Shown: one piece after another, positions 20,060 through 28,895 of the stretch
How the letters are laid out: each line of letters starts with the position of its first letter
How positions within the stretch are numbered: position 1 is the stretch's first letter
From: CAZUTO01 sp964623085
GTDB lineage: Bacteria > Pseudomonadota > Gammaproteobacteria > Pseudomonadales > GM7GCV1
Assembly (NCBI GenBank): GCA_964623085.1
Contig: CAZUTO010000001.1
Coordinates: forward strand, 186,001 to 250,000
DNA length: 64,000 nucleotides
Direction of reading: 5' to 3'
The notes under the pieces: model-generated
Told to the model about the DNA's origin: nothing
Databases searched by the model: none
Seen by the model: only the letters and a program-made list of their open reading frames with translations
Position numbers and translations under genes: made by a program

Positions 20060-20086
20060 TCGATCAGCTCGTAAGCCACGGCAAAA

Positions 20087-21463
20087 CTATAACCGTGAAA
20101 AATCGTTATAAAGTGCTAATAACATGATGCCAAAAATGGCAATCATACCGACGCGCATCGCCATACCTTGGATGACTTCGTTCAGCGGTGAACCTTTTAT
20201 TGCCTCTACTGCGTAAAAGAGAAAGTGCCCACCATCCAATACGGGAATTGGTAATAGGTTCATCACCCCTAGCATCACGCTCATCATGGCTATGAATTGC
20301 GAAAATGTTTGCCAGCCCGCTTCCGCCGAATCGCCAGCAAATTTAGCAATAGATATGGGACCACCTAAAGACTTGGTAGAGACTTGCCCAGTAAACAATT
20401 TCTTAATAGTACCCAATATGAATACTGACATATCCCAAGTTCGTCCAGTCGCCGCCGAAAACGCCGATAAAGGGCTATAAGTCCGATCTCGCTTCATTGA
20501 TTCATCCCACTCCGGCACTTCCACTTGAACGCCGGCCAGCCCAATCTCCAAGCCATCTTCATCTAAGGTAGCGTCAGGAACGAGTACCAGTTCTATCTGC
20601 TCGTTACTATCGCCGCGTAAAAGTAGCACTGCTAATTCTTTTTCGGGCGATTGCCGCACAATCTCTGTCCAATCTTGCCACAAAGCCGTATCTTTTCCAT
20701 CGGTTTCCAGAATGCGGTCGCCCTTTTGAATGCCTGCACGCTGCGCAGCGGAATCACTAATTACTTCAGAAATGACAGCATCAATAATGGGTGTAAAAGG
20801 AGCTACACCTAAAGAGCCAAGTATGTCTGGTTCCTGCGCTTTGGATTGCCAGCGTTGAATCTCAAGTTGACTGGTATGTGTGGCTTGGGTATCTGGAAAA
20901 CGCCAGTCAACGCGAATCTCACCAGTGTCGCCGATACGCTTAATCAGCTCGGCATACACATCCGCCCAAGTTGGCGTTTCCTGGCCGTCGATAGATAGTA
21001 TTTCTGCGCCTTCTTCCAAACCTGCGGACGCGGCAATAGAGTCAGTTTCTAACTCCCCCACAATCGGTGCGATGCCTCGCGTCCCGCCCATAAACACGAG
21101 AAAGTACACCAAAACTGCTAGAATGAAATTTGCAATCGGACCAGCCAAGACGATGGCCATTCTCTGCCATACCGTCTTATGGCTATAACTCAGAGCTTCC
21201 TCTGCCTGAGTGATCGATTCTTCCTGTTCCTGTTCAGTTGTGTTTTCCCCAAACATCTTGACGTAACCGCCCAGCGGAATTGCAGAAAAAGCGAACTCTG
21301 TTTCCCCGATTTGGCGCTTTAAGAGAACAGGGCCGAAACCAATAGAAAATCGGAGCACTTTCACACCACATCGTCGTGCCACCCAATAATGGCCAAACTC
21401 ATGGATCGTGACCAGAATAAACAGGGCCACAAAAGCAAAAAATATGAGTCTAAGTACTTCCAT
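20087..21463 (-). CDS. rseP: Site-2 intramembrane metalloprotease RseP
   Basis: Cleaves the anti-sigma factor RseA within the membrane to release sigma-E, and clears signal peptides. The 458-residue protein shows the zinc motif HEFGH in the first membrane helix, two PDZ domains between about residues 125 and 310, and the second active-site motif NLLPIPVLDGGH near residue 400. The ATG at 21463 shares one base with the dxr stop (TGATG). The likely partner RseA and sigma factor RpoE are encoded at 55.7-57.0 kb of this window. Confidence 0.96.
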   Translation of the reverse strand: MEVLRLIFFAFVALFILVTIHEFGHYWVARRCGVKVLRFSIGFGPVLLKRQIGETEFAFSAIPLGGYVKMFGENTTEQEQEESITQAEEALSYSHKTVWQRMAIVLAGPIANFILAVLVYFLVFMGGTRGIAPIVGELETDSIAASAGLEEGAEILSIDGQETPTWADVYAELIKRIGDTGEIRVDWRFPDTQATHTSQLEIQRWQSKAQEPDILGSLGVAPFTPIIDAVISEVISDSAAQRAGIQKGDRILETDGKDTALWQDWTEIVRQSPEKELAVLLLRGDSNEQIELVLVPDATLDEDGLEIGLAGVQVEVPEWDESMKRDRTYSPLSAFSAATGRTWDMSVFILGTIKKLFTGQVSTKSLGGPISIAKFAGDSAEAGWQTFSQFIAMMSVMLGVMNLLPIPVLDGGHFLFYAVEAIKGSPLNEVIQGMAMRVGMIAIFGIMLLALYNDFSRL

Positions 21464-22644
21464 CAATGAACCATTGCTTCAATCATCTTACCGGTATAAA
21501 TACGCACCTCACGGTCTTGTTCTATGACTTCATCAATAGTCTGAGGTTCCGAAAAGTTTGCCTTTTCAAGCGCTTTTTCGACAACGACAGGAATATCCGT
21601 GTACCCAATTGCACCATCCAAAAAACTCGCGACAGCGATTTCGTTAGATGCATTGAGCACAAGCGCCTCCGATCCGCCCGCCTCTGCGGCTTCGATTGCC
21701 ATCCGCAAACAGGGATAATTCGAAATATCTGGCGGTTCAAAAGACAGATCTTTTTGGAATAGATCTAATATTGGCGATCCAGATTCGATGCGCTCTGGCC
21801 ATGCCAGTGCATGAGCGATAGGCGTCTTCATATCAGGGCTCCCCAATTGTGCCAAAACCGAACCGTCTACGTACTCCACCATGGAATGCACAATACTTTG
21901 CGGGTGCAGCACAATATCAATTTCACTCGGCGCCATATCAAACAACCAGCACGCCTCGATTAACTCCAACCCTTTATTCATCATGGTGGCTGAATCGACC
22001 GAAATCTTTCGGCCCATCGACCAATTTGGGTGGGCACATGCCTGATCTGGAGTGATACTGTGCAATTCGTCGAAACTACGCCCACGAAACGGCCCACCGG
22101 AGCCCGTCAGATATATTCTTTTTATTCCTTTCTGTATAGCGCCCGGTTCAGTATCCATACATTGAAAAATGGCATTGTGTTCGCTATCGACCGGCAATAG
22201 AGTAGCGCCTGAGTCAGTCACCGCATCCATGAATAACTTACCGCCACATACCAAGGTTTCCTTATTCGCGAGTAGAATTTTTTTCCCAGCTCGAACGGCG
22301 GACATTGTCGATGGCAAGCCTGCTGATCCGACAATGGCTGCCACAACCGTTGTTACATCTTCATGCCCCGCCAATTCGATTAACGAATCTGGACCAGAAA
22401 GCACCTCTGTGTCGATTCCAGCGTCGCGAACGCGCTCAGCTAGCTGATTTGCTGACTCAATATCCGCCATCGCGGCATAGCGTGGTTTATACGCCATCAC
22501 TTGCGAGTACAGCACCTCAACATTGCTATTCGCTCCGAGCGCATAAATAGAATATCTATCTGGATTTAGATCAATGACCCCTAGGGTGCTTAACCCTATC
22601 GAGCCTGTTGAGCCCATCAGTGCGATATTCTCCCGTTGAACCAT
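21463..22644 (-). CDS. dxr: 1-deoxy-D-xylulose 5-phosphate reductoisomerase
   Basis: Second step of the MEP isoprenoid pathway, converting DXP to MEP with NADPH. The 393-residue product has the N-terminal NADPH motif GSTGSIGLSTL, the LANKETLVCGG segment, the acidic metal site in PVDSEHNAIFQ and the catalytic-loop residues in GSGGPFRG. Together with uppS downstream of cdsA it links isoprenoid supply to the undecaprenyl carrier. It lies directly next to cdsA and overlaps rseP. Confidence 0.97.
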   Translation of the reverse strand: MVQRENIALMGSTGSIGLSTLGVIDLNPDRYSIYALGANSNVEVLYSQVMAYKPRYAAMADIESANQLAERVRDAGIDTEVLSGPDSLIELAGHEDVTTVVAAIVGSAGLPSTMSAVRAGKKILLANKETLVCGGKLFMDAVTDSGATLLPVDSEHNAIFQCMDTEPGAIQKGIKRIYLTGSGGPFRGRSFDELHSITPDQACAHPNWSMGRKISVDSATMMNKGLELIEACWLFDMAPSEIDIVLHPQSIVHSMVEYVDGSVLAQLGSPDMKTPIAHALAWPERIESGSPILDLFQKDLSFEPPDISNYPCLRMAIEAAEAGGSEALVLNASNEIAVASFLDGAIGYTDIPVVVEKALEKANFSEPQTIDEVIEQDREVRIYTGKMIEAMVH

Positions 22645-23460
22645 CTATATCTCCAACAACAACATTCCGAACACAAAACAGGGTACCGCAGCACATAAGC
22701 CATCTATTCGATCCAACACGCCACCATGCCCCGGCAATATATTCCCGCTATCTTTTACGCCTCTACTTCTCTTAATGGCACTTTCTAATAAATCTCCGGC
22801 GACTGAAAACAAACTCGTTCCGAGTATGACAAAAACTAATCCGAAACTCTGTTCGATACTGGGAGTCAGAAACAGGCACAGCAACAATGCAAATAGAAAA
22901 TTGGCGCATAGCCCACCGTAAAGACCTTCAAATGTTTTTCCTGGGCTAATGTTGGGTGCTAGCGAAGTTTTTCCGAACGCCTTGCCAGCAAAATAGGCAC
23001 CGGAATCGGCGAATGTCACAATCATGATAAGTATTAATACCAACCAGGCTCCGTTTTCTTGCACACGCAACCACAGAAGACCAGCTGCGGCAGAAAGCAA
23101 AATAAGAATGCTAATCCCAATAGCGAAGGGACGATATTTAAACAACGGTGCTGTAGAGGGGTATTTAACCAGTAAAGGAATCAATAATATCCAGAACCAA
23201 AATACGAGAAACGCTATGCCATATGCCGCTGAAATTAACGCTTGCTGCGACACAGCAATGAGAACAACCAACGCAACCACAATGCCGGTATACATTAATC
23301 GCCATTTTTGCTGTTGAATATCGGCCAACGTGGCCCATTCCCAGGCACCTAAGGCTGCAACGAATATCACAAATATTGGAAACGTATTCCAAGGTGAAAA
23401 TAAACTTAATAGTAGAATCGCAATTAAGGCAATTGCAGTCGCCAAGCGCTTTCCTAGCAT
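22645..23460 (-). CDS. cdsA: Phosphatidate cytidylyltransferase
   Basis: Makes CDP-diacylglycerol from phosphatidate and CTP for phospholipid synthesis. The 271-residue integral membrane protein has about seven to eight hydrophobic segments and the C-terminal CdsA signature, visible as SAIKRSRGVKDSGNILPGHGG followed by DRIDG (quoted up to its first 20 residues). It overlaps uppS by 7 bases and abuts dxr, indicating tight coupling within the lipid-precursor block. Confidence 0.95.
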   Translation of the reverse strand: MLGKRLATAIALIAILLLSLFSPWNTFPIFVIFVAALGAWEWATLADIQQQKWRLMYTGIVVALVVLIAVSQQALISAAYGIAFLVFWFWILLIPLLVKYPSTAPLFKYRPFAIGISILILLSAAAGLLWLRVQENGAWLVLILIMIVTFADSGAYFAGKAFGKTSLAPNISPGKTFEGLYGGLCANFLFALLLCLFLTPSIEQSFGLVFVILGTSLFSVAGDLLESAIKRSRGVKDSGNILPGHGGVLDRIDGLCAAVPCFVFGMLLLEI

Positions 23461-24227
23461 TGGCTTTTACTCGAGAGCACTTCCTCTTGGGCCATCTTCT
23501 TTCCGATAGGGTTATCGCCAAATCGCCTTTGTCTGGTGTAAAACTCTTCAATCACATTGGCTAGCTCTTCCTTATCGAAATCTGGCCAATAACATTCAGT
23601 GAATATGAGTTCAGCGTAAGAGATTTGCCACAAAAGAAAGTTGCTGATGCGTTTTTCTGCACCGGTTCGAATAAGCAAATCGACATCAGGTAGATCAGAA
23701 AGCGTTAAAAACTGTCCTGCAAAATCTTCGTCAACCTGATCGGGATTAATTGCGCCTTCTTTGACTTGATCAGCCACGCGTTTCATAGCTTGAGCCATAT
23801 CCCAGCGACCACCATAATCTGCTGCGACAACCAGAGTGCGATCGCCACCAGACGTGTGTTGTTCGACCTCTTCTATGAGCTTCTGCAGTTTATTACTAAA
23901 CCGGTCTCGACGACCAATAACCCTAAGGCTAACATTTTGTTCTTTTAGCTCGGAGCGGTACCGGCGCAGAGATTGCGCAAACAGCGTCATCAAGGCCTTA
24001 ACCTCTTGTTTTGGCCTACACCAGTTTTCGCTGCTAAAGGCAAATACGGTTAAAACTTGGATATCGTGATCTCGGCAAGCTTCGACGATTTCCTGCAACC
24101 GATCAGCACCAGCTTGATGGCCAGCGATACCTTTCAGCCGTTTTTCAGTTGCCCAACGGTTGTTGCCATCCATGATGATGGCAACATGCTGGAGCGGGGA
24201 AATCGTACTTTCAGGCTCTAGTGACAT
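23454..24227 (-). CDS. uppS: Undecaprenyl diphosphate synthase
   Basis: Cis-prenyltransferase making the C55 lipid carrier used for peptidoglycan and O-antigen. The 257-residue protein shows IIMDGNNRWA with the catalytic aspartate, the FAFSSENW motif, and the RTGAEKRISNFLLWQ motif. The usual RTGGE is changed to RTGAE here, probably conservatively. It follows frr after 21 bases. The matching phosphatase UppP is encoded at 41.8 kb. Confidence 0.96.
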   Translation of the reverse strand: MSLEPESTISPLQHVAIIMDGNNRWATEKRLKGIAGHQAGADRLQEIVEACRDHDIQVLTVFAFSSENWCRPKQEVKALMTLFAQSLRRYRSELKEQNVSLRVIGRRDRFSNKLQKLIEEVEQHTSGGDRTLVVAADYGGRWDMAQAMKRVADQVKEGAINPDQVDEDFAGQFLTLSDLPDVDLLIRTGAEKRISNFLLWQISYAELIFTECYWPDFDKEELANVIEEFYTRQRRFGDNPIGKKMAQEEVLSSKSQC

Positions 24228-24248
24228 GGGTAGGAGTAAAACGTCCTA

Positions 24249-24809
24249 TCAAATCTCTAACAGATCAGATTCTTTTACTGCGAGCGTCTCATCGACTCTT
24301 ACGATAAATGCATCCGTAATTTTCTGAATATCGTCATGCGCCCTGCGTTCTTCGTCTTCAGAAATCTCTTTATCTTTTACAAATTCTTTAAGCACATTCA
24401 TCGCATCTCGACGTGCGTTTCTCACTGAGATTCTAGCGTTTTCAGCTTCTTGTCGCGCTTGCCGAACGTAACCTTTACGGGTCTCTTCAGTAAGCGCTGG
24501 CATAGGAATTCGTATTACTACACCCGCTGTCGCTGGGTTTAGACCAAGATCAGACTTCATGATGGCTTTTTCGATTTCCTGCACCATCGTCTTTTCCCAA
24601 GGCGTTACCGACAGCGTTCGAGCATCTTCCACCACAACATTCGCTACTTGATCGAGCGGTGTCTCTGAACCGTAATAATCGACGCGGATACTTTCCAGCA
24701 AGCTCGGGTGCGCTCGTCCCGTGCGAATACGATTAAAATTGGTCTGAAGCGCCTCTACAGACTTAACCATTTTAGATTCAGTTTCGGATTTTAGCTCGTC
24801 TACTAGCAT
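24249..24809 (-). CDS. frr: Ribosome recycling factor
   Basis: Splits post-termination ribosomes together with EF-G. The 186-residue length is typical. The characteristic three-helix-bundle motifs are present: RTGRAHPSLLE, the hinge-region PWEKTMV and IRIPMPALTEETRK, followed by a helix rich in R and E. The first base of its ATG overlaps the last base of the pyrH stop codon. The order tsf-pyrH-frr is near universal in Proteobacteria. Confidence 0.97.
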   Translation of the reverse strand: MLVDELKSETESKMVKSVEALQTNFNRIRTGRAHPSLLESIRVDYYGSETPLDQVANVVVEDARTLSVTPWEKTMVQEIEKAIMKSDLGLNPATAGVVIRIPMPALTEETRKGYVRQARQEAENARISVRNARRDAMNVLKEFVKDKEISEDEERRAHDDIQKITDAFIVRVDETLAVKESDLLEI

Positions 24810-25561
24810 TATGATTTTGCCTCTATCAGTGTCCCTTCATCTTGGTCATCATCACCCACGACCGCATTTAACAAAGCGCCAGATTTAGACATCTTAAAAA
24901 CACGAAGGGGCATACTATGATCCCGACATAAACAAATTGCTGTGAGATCCATCACCTCAAGCTTTTGCTCTAGCACATCATCGTAATTTAGTTTGGAATA
25001 CATGACAGCATCATCGTATTTCATCGGATCTTTATCATAGACCCCGTCCACCTTGGTGGCTTTCAATACGATATTGGCTTCGACTTCTATACCACGCAAG
25101 GTAGCAGCGCTATCAGTCGTGAAAAACGGATTACCAGTGCCAGCTGAGAAGATGACGACATCGCCAGCTGATAAATAACGCATCGCTAAACGATGATCGT
25201 AGTGTTCGACAACTCCGCCTATGGGAATGGCGGACATCACATGTGTTGAGATATTTGATCTTTCTAACGCATCACGCATGGCTAAAGCGTTCATGACAGT
25301 GGCAAGCATCCCCATATGATCGCCAGTCACACGATCGAGGCCTGCGGCGCTGAGCGTATGCCCGCGAAACAGATTACCTCCACCAATCACCAGCGCTACT
25401 TGAACGCCGATGCCGACTAATTGACCAATTTCAAGCGCCATCTTATCGAGCACTTTTGGGTCAATACCAAATCCTTCGTCGCCGGTTAACTCTTCACCAC
25501 TCAACTTGAGCAGAATACGTTTGTATTTCCGTTCTTTTGGTTTGCGATCAGAGTCAGTCAT
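24809..25561 (-). CDS. pyrH: Uridylate kinase
   Basis: Phosphorylates UMP to UDP for pyrimidine nucleotide synthesis. The 250-residue product belongs to the amino acid kinase fold: KRILLKLSGE at the N-terminus, GGGNLFRG, DHMGMLATVMNALA and the FSAGTGNPFFTTD loop. A short acidic C-terminal tail (VGDDDQDEGTLIEAKS) extends slightly past the usual end. It shares the leftward unit with tsf and frr. Confidence 0.97.
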   Translation of the reverse strand: MTDSDRKPKERKYKRILLKLSGEELTGDEGFGIDPKVLDKMALEIGQLVGIGVQVALVIGGGNLFRGHTLSAAGLDRVTGDHMGMLATVMNALAMRDALERSNISTHVMSAIPIGGVVEHYDHRLAMRYLSAGDVVIFSAGTGNPFFTTDSAATLRGIEVEANIVLKATKVDGVYDKDPMKYDDAVMYSKLNYDDVLEQKLEVMDLTAICLCRDHSMPLRVFKMSKSGALLNAVVGDDDQDEGTLIEAKS

Positions 25562-25595
25562 CTATTCTCCCAACCTGCCAACTAGTTTTTTAGAT

Positions 25596-26468
25596 CTATC
25601 CGTTAGCGCCCTGAACCTGAGCTGCAACTTCGGCGGCAAAATCTTCTTCTTTCTTCTCTATACCTTCACCGACTTCGAAACGGATAAAACCCTTAATGTC
25701 CGCACTATTTTCCGAGAGTAGCTTGCCGATAGTCAAATCTGGATCCTTAACAAAGGGCTGTTCTACAAGACTATTTTCGGACAAAAATTTACGCATTCGC
25801 CCTTCAACCATTTTTTCAACGATCTCTGCTGGCTTACCTGATTCTGCCGCCTGAGCTGAAAAGATGTCACGCTCTTTTTCTAGCAGCTCTGCGGGCATAT
25901 CTTCCGGCTTTGTTACTTGAGGGTTCACAGCAGCTACGTGCATCGCGATGTCTTTGGCAACACTTGCATCGCCCTGGTTAAGATCCACCAGAACTGCAAT
26001 GCGGCTATTACCGTGAACATAGCTTCCTACCACTCCGGTAGATGCGATCTTGTGCAAACGGCGAACGCCAATATTCTCACCAATTTTCTGAACCAACGCC
26101 TCTCTCGCAGACTCTAGTTCACCGCTCATCAGCGCTTCGACTGTCTCGACACTTGGGTCAGACGCGCGAGCAACGACATCACCAACAAATTTAAGAAAGC
26201 TCTCGTCTCTGGCAACGAAATCTGTCTCGCTATTCACTTCCACAATGACAGCTGACTTTCCGTCATCCGATACATGGGTAGCAACAACCCCATCGGCAGC
26301 GGTACGCCCAGCCTTTTTAGCCGCCTTCATTCCGCTCGATTTTCGGAGATTTTCAATTGCCAAATCAATATCGCCGCCTGCTTCCGACAGCGCTTTTTTG
26401 CATTCCATCATTGGCAATCCAGTCCGGTCACGCAATTCTTTGACCATTGAAGCGGTGATAGCAGTCAT
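25596..26468 (-). CDS. tsf: Elongation factor Ts
   Basis: Nucleotide exchange factor for EF-Tu. The 290-residue protein has the N-terminal UBA-like domain (VKELRDRTGLPMMECKKAL), the conserved NSETDFVARDE segment and a core with two subdomains. It lies 109 bases downstream of rpsB, with an intercistronic hairpin in the gap that may set the S2 to EF-Ts ratio. Confidence 0.97.
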   Translation of the reverse strand: MTAITASMVKELRDRTGLPMMECKKALSEAGGDIDLAIENLRKSSGMKAAKKAGRTAADGVVATHVSDDGKSAVIVEVNSETDFVARDESFLKFVGDVVARASDPSVETVEALMSGELESAREALVQKIGENIGVRRLHKIASTGVVGSYVHGNSRIAVLVDLNQGDASVAKDIAMHVAAVNPQVTKPEDMPAELLEKERDIFSAQAAESGKPAEIVEKMVEGRMRKFLSENSLVEQPFVKDPDLTIGKLLSENSADIKGFIRFEVGEGIEKKEEDFAAEVAAQVQGANG

Positions 26469-26538
26469 GAAGCAATCCTCTAATTTTTCTATTCTTTACA
26501 GATAAGTTGAGGCGACTGAGCCACCCCATTAAATATTC

Positions 26539-26565
26539 TCGGCCTCTGAGATATTCAAAGGCCGA
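26539..26565 (-). promoter_or_regulatory. Intercistronic hairpin between rpsB and tsf
   Basis: Arms TCGGCCT and AGGCCGA (26539-26545 and 26559-26565) flank a 13-base loop. No T-run follows on the minus strand, so it is not an obvious terminator. A competing pairing of AATATCTC with GAGAATATT overlaps the same bases. It may be an attenuator or a processing site. Confidence 0.45.
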
Positions 26566-26577
26566 TCAACAAACAAC

Positions 26578-27438
26578 CTATTCCTTAGGTTCTTCTACCG
26601 GAGTTTCTTCTGCTGAGGCTTCAGCAGTGTCTGACTTTTCAGGTATCCCTTCTGCTTCGGCTTGCACCTTCTCAGAATTCTCTACCTTTTCTGCATCAGC
26701 CTTGTCTTCGGCCGCTTCAACTTCGACAAATTCGTCTTTAGAGCTAACGCCGCCACCTGCTGATCGACCCGCACAAATCGCGTCTGCAACGGCTGTCACG
26801 TATAACTTGACAGCACGAATTGCATCGTCATTTCCGGGAATCACGAAATCAACACCGTCAGGGTTACTATTCGAATCAACGATACCCACAACCGGGATGC
26901 CCAACTTATTGGCTTCTGTAATAGCGATTCGCTCATGATCAACATCAACGACGAACAGCGCATCTGGCAATCCGCCCATGTCTTTGATACCACCAATCGA
27001 CAATTCCAATTTTTCCATTTGACGCTGACGCATTAATGCTTCTTTTTTTGTCAGCTTGTCAAAAGTACCGTCTGTTTTCTGCTGCTCGAGATCCCGGTAG
27101 CGTCTTACCGAACTGCGAATCGTTTTATAGTTGGTGAGCATGCCACCTAACCATCTGTGACTAACATAGGGCATCTCAGCGCGTATAGCTTGCTCTTTGA
27201 TAATACGTCCAGCCGCACGCTTAGTGCCAACAAACAAGATCTTATTGTTGTTCGATGCTATCTGCTGCATGTAGGACAGCGCATCGTTAAATGCTGGAAC
27301 CGTATGTTCTAAATTAATAATATGAATCTTGTTTCGTGAACCAAAAATATATTGGTCCATCTTAGGATTCCAGAAACGAGTTTGATGTCCGAAATGGACA
27401 CCCGCTTGCAACATGTCGCGCATGGTAACGGTAGTCAT
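26578..27438 (-). CDS. rpsB: 30S ribosomal protein S2 with extended acidic tail
   Basis: S2 binds late to the 30S subunit. The ATG at 27438 (MTTVTMRDMLQAGVHFGHQ) is chosen because GGAG lies just upstream and this is the family N-terminus; an upstream in-frame ATG at 27495 would add 19 atypical residues. The core motifs FWNPKMDQYIFG, RWLGGMLTNYKT and NKLGIPVVGIVD are clear. The 286-residue product exceeds the ~240 residues of E. coli S2. The extra C-terminal ~45 residues are rich in E, A and K and probably disordered. The gene heads a long leftward run. Confidence 0.96.
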   Translation of the reverse strand: MTTVTMRDMLQAGVHFGHQTRFWNPKMDQYIFGSRNKIHIINLEHTVPAFNDALSYMQQIASNNNKILFVGTKRAAGRIIKEQAIRAEMPYVSHRWLGGMLTNYKTIRSSVRRYRDLEQQKTDGTFDKLTKKEALMRQRQMEKLELSIGGIKDMGGLPDALFVVDVDHERIAITEANKLGIPVVGIVDSNSNPDGVDFVIPGNDDAIRAVKLYVTAVADAICAGRSAGGGVSSKDEFVEVEAAEDKADAEKVENSEKVQAEAEGIPEKSDTAEASAEETPVEEPKE

Positions 27439-27587
27439 AATCACTCCAATTTGTAGGGTTAGGCCTCCATACATCCCCTCATCCAAACCAAGCAAAACAA
27501 ATTGCTAAGCACCCAGGCGAGGGTCAAAAATGTATGTGCGTATTTAAAGAATTTAACTAAACTTTACCGCTACTCACGGCGGCGCGA

Positions 27588-27616
27588 TTTATACCATATA
27601 AGAAATCGTTGTAGAA
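27588..27616 (-). promoter_or_regulatory. Candidate rpsB promoter with GC-rich discriminator
   Basis: On the minus strand TTCTAC (27616-27611) and TATAAA (27593-27588) are 17 bases apart, followed by TCGCGCCGCCG. Such a GC-rich discriminator is typical of stringently controlled ribosomal promoters. The resulting leader of about 140 nucleotides could carry an S2 autoregulatory fold as known for rpsB, but I did not model one. Confidence 0.55.
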
Positions 27617-27683
27617 CCCCTAGCGACGGATAAAGCACGGAAATTGCTAAATATTTTCAAAGCTTGGCTATATCGGTGTCTAT

Positions 27684-28850
27684 CTACAAAACACGAACGC
27701 GCAAAACACCATCCACTGCCGCAATCTGACTCGCAAGATCACTGCTGACCTCCGACTCTACATCAATAATATTGTATGCGAGCTCGTCACGGCTTCGATT
27801 AATCATATCGACGACGTTAATATTGCTATCGGCAAGACAGGAAAGCACATTGCCTAACACCTTAGGCACATTTTGATTAGAAAACGTAATTCGCGCTTTA
27901 CTCATGCGCGCCATGCTAGTAGCTGGAAAATTAACGGAATTTTTTATATTTCCATTTTCCAAATAATCCATCAGCTGGTCAGCTGCCATCACAGCGCAGT
28001 TTTCTTCCGCTTCGGCAGTACTAGCGCCGATATGCGGCATTGGTAGCACATCTTCGCGGTTAATCATTGCAGGGCTCGGGAAGTCAGTAACGTATTTACG
28101 CAGCCGCCCGTCGGAAAGAGACGCTAATACCGCATCGGAATCCACGATCTGCTCGCGCGCAAAATTAAGCAACACTGCATTTGGCTTGCAGAGAGCAAGC
28201 CGCTCGGCATTGATTAAATGGTGAGTCGCTTCAATTGCTGGAACATGCAAACTAATGAAATCGGACTTCGCTAGAAGCGCTTCTAAGCTAGGCATCTTTT
28301 CAACATCCTGACTCAAACGCCATGCGGCCTCGACAGAAATCGCAGGGTCATAGCCTGCAACGTTCATACCAAGCTCTAACGCGACATTAGCAACCATCGC
28401 GCCTATTGCACCTAAGCCGACTACGCCTAATGTTTTGCCCTGTATTTCTGACCCAGCAAAACGCTTCTTTTCTCTTTCAAGCAACTTGGCCATCTCGGCG
28501 TTATCTTCAAGATCCAAGTCTCGTACAAACCTAATACCACCAGATATGTCTCTGCATGACATAAGCATACCTGTCACCACCAGCTCCTTTACAGCATTAG
28601 CATTTGCTCCAGGCGTGTTGAATACCACGATCCCTTTTTCACTATATGCAGGAACAGGCACATTATTTGTCCCTGCCCCTGCTCGCGCAACAGCCAACAA
28701 AGACTCCGGCACTGTTTCATCATGCAGTTTGTGGCTGCGCAATACGTAGGCATCTGCGCTATCCACATCGGGACCGAGGTCGTAGCTATCTGTTGGAAAA
28801 CGAGACAAGCCTTTTTCCGAAATTGCGTTATAAGTCTTTACCTTAAGCAC
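27684..28850 (-). CDS. serA: D-3-phosphoglycerate dehydrogenase
   Basis: First step of serine synthesis, oxidising 3-phosphoglycerate with NAD. The 388-residue product has the catalytic domain, the Rossmann motif GVVGLGAIG near residues 142-150, the PHIGAST motif with the catalytic histidine, and one C-terminal ACT domain from about residue 318 (FSNQNVPKVLGNVLS) for serine feedback. It follows serC by 45 bases, forming a dedicated serine pair between rpsB and map. Confidence 0.93.
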   Translation of the reverse strand: MLKVKTYNAISEKGLSRFPTDSYDLGPDVDSADAYVLRSHKLHDETVPESLLAVARAGAGTNNVPVPAYSEKGIVVFNTPGANANAVKELVVTGMLMSCRDISGGIRFVRDLDLEDNAEMAKLLEREKKRFAGSEIQGKTLGVVGLGAIGAMVANVALELGMNVAGYDPAISVEAAWRLSQDVEKMPSLEALLAKSDFISLHVPAIEATHHLINAERLALCKPNAVLLNFAREQIVDSDAVLASLSDGRLRKYVTDFPSPAMINREDVLPMPHIGASTAEAEENCAVMAADQLMDYLENGNIKNSVNFPATSMARMSKARITFSNQNVPKVLGNVLSCLADSNINVVDMINRSRDELAYNIIDVESEVSSDLASQIAAVDGVLRVRVL

Positions 28851-28895
28851 TATTTATCACCTAACTTCTTAAGAATACATTTAACTTTGAAAGTA

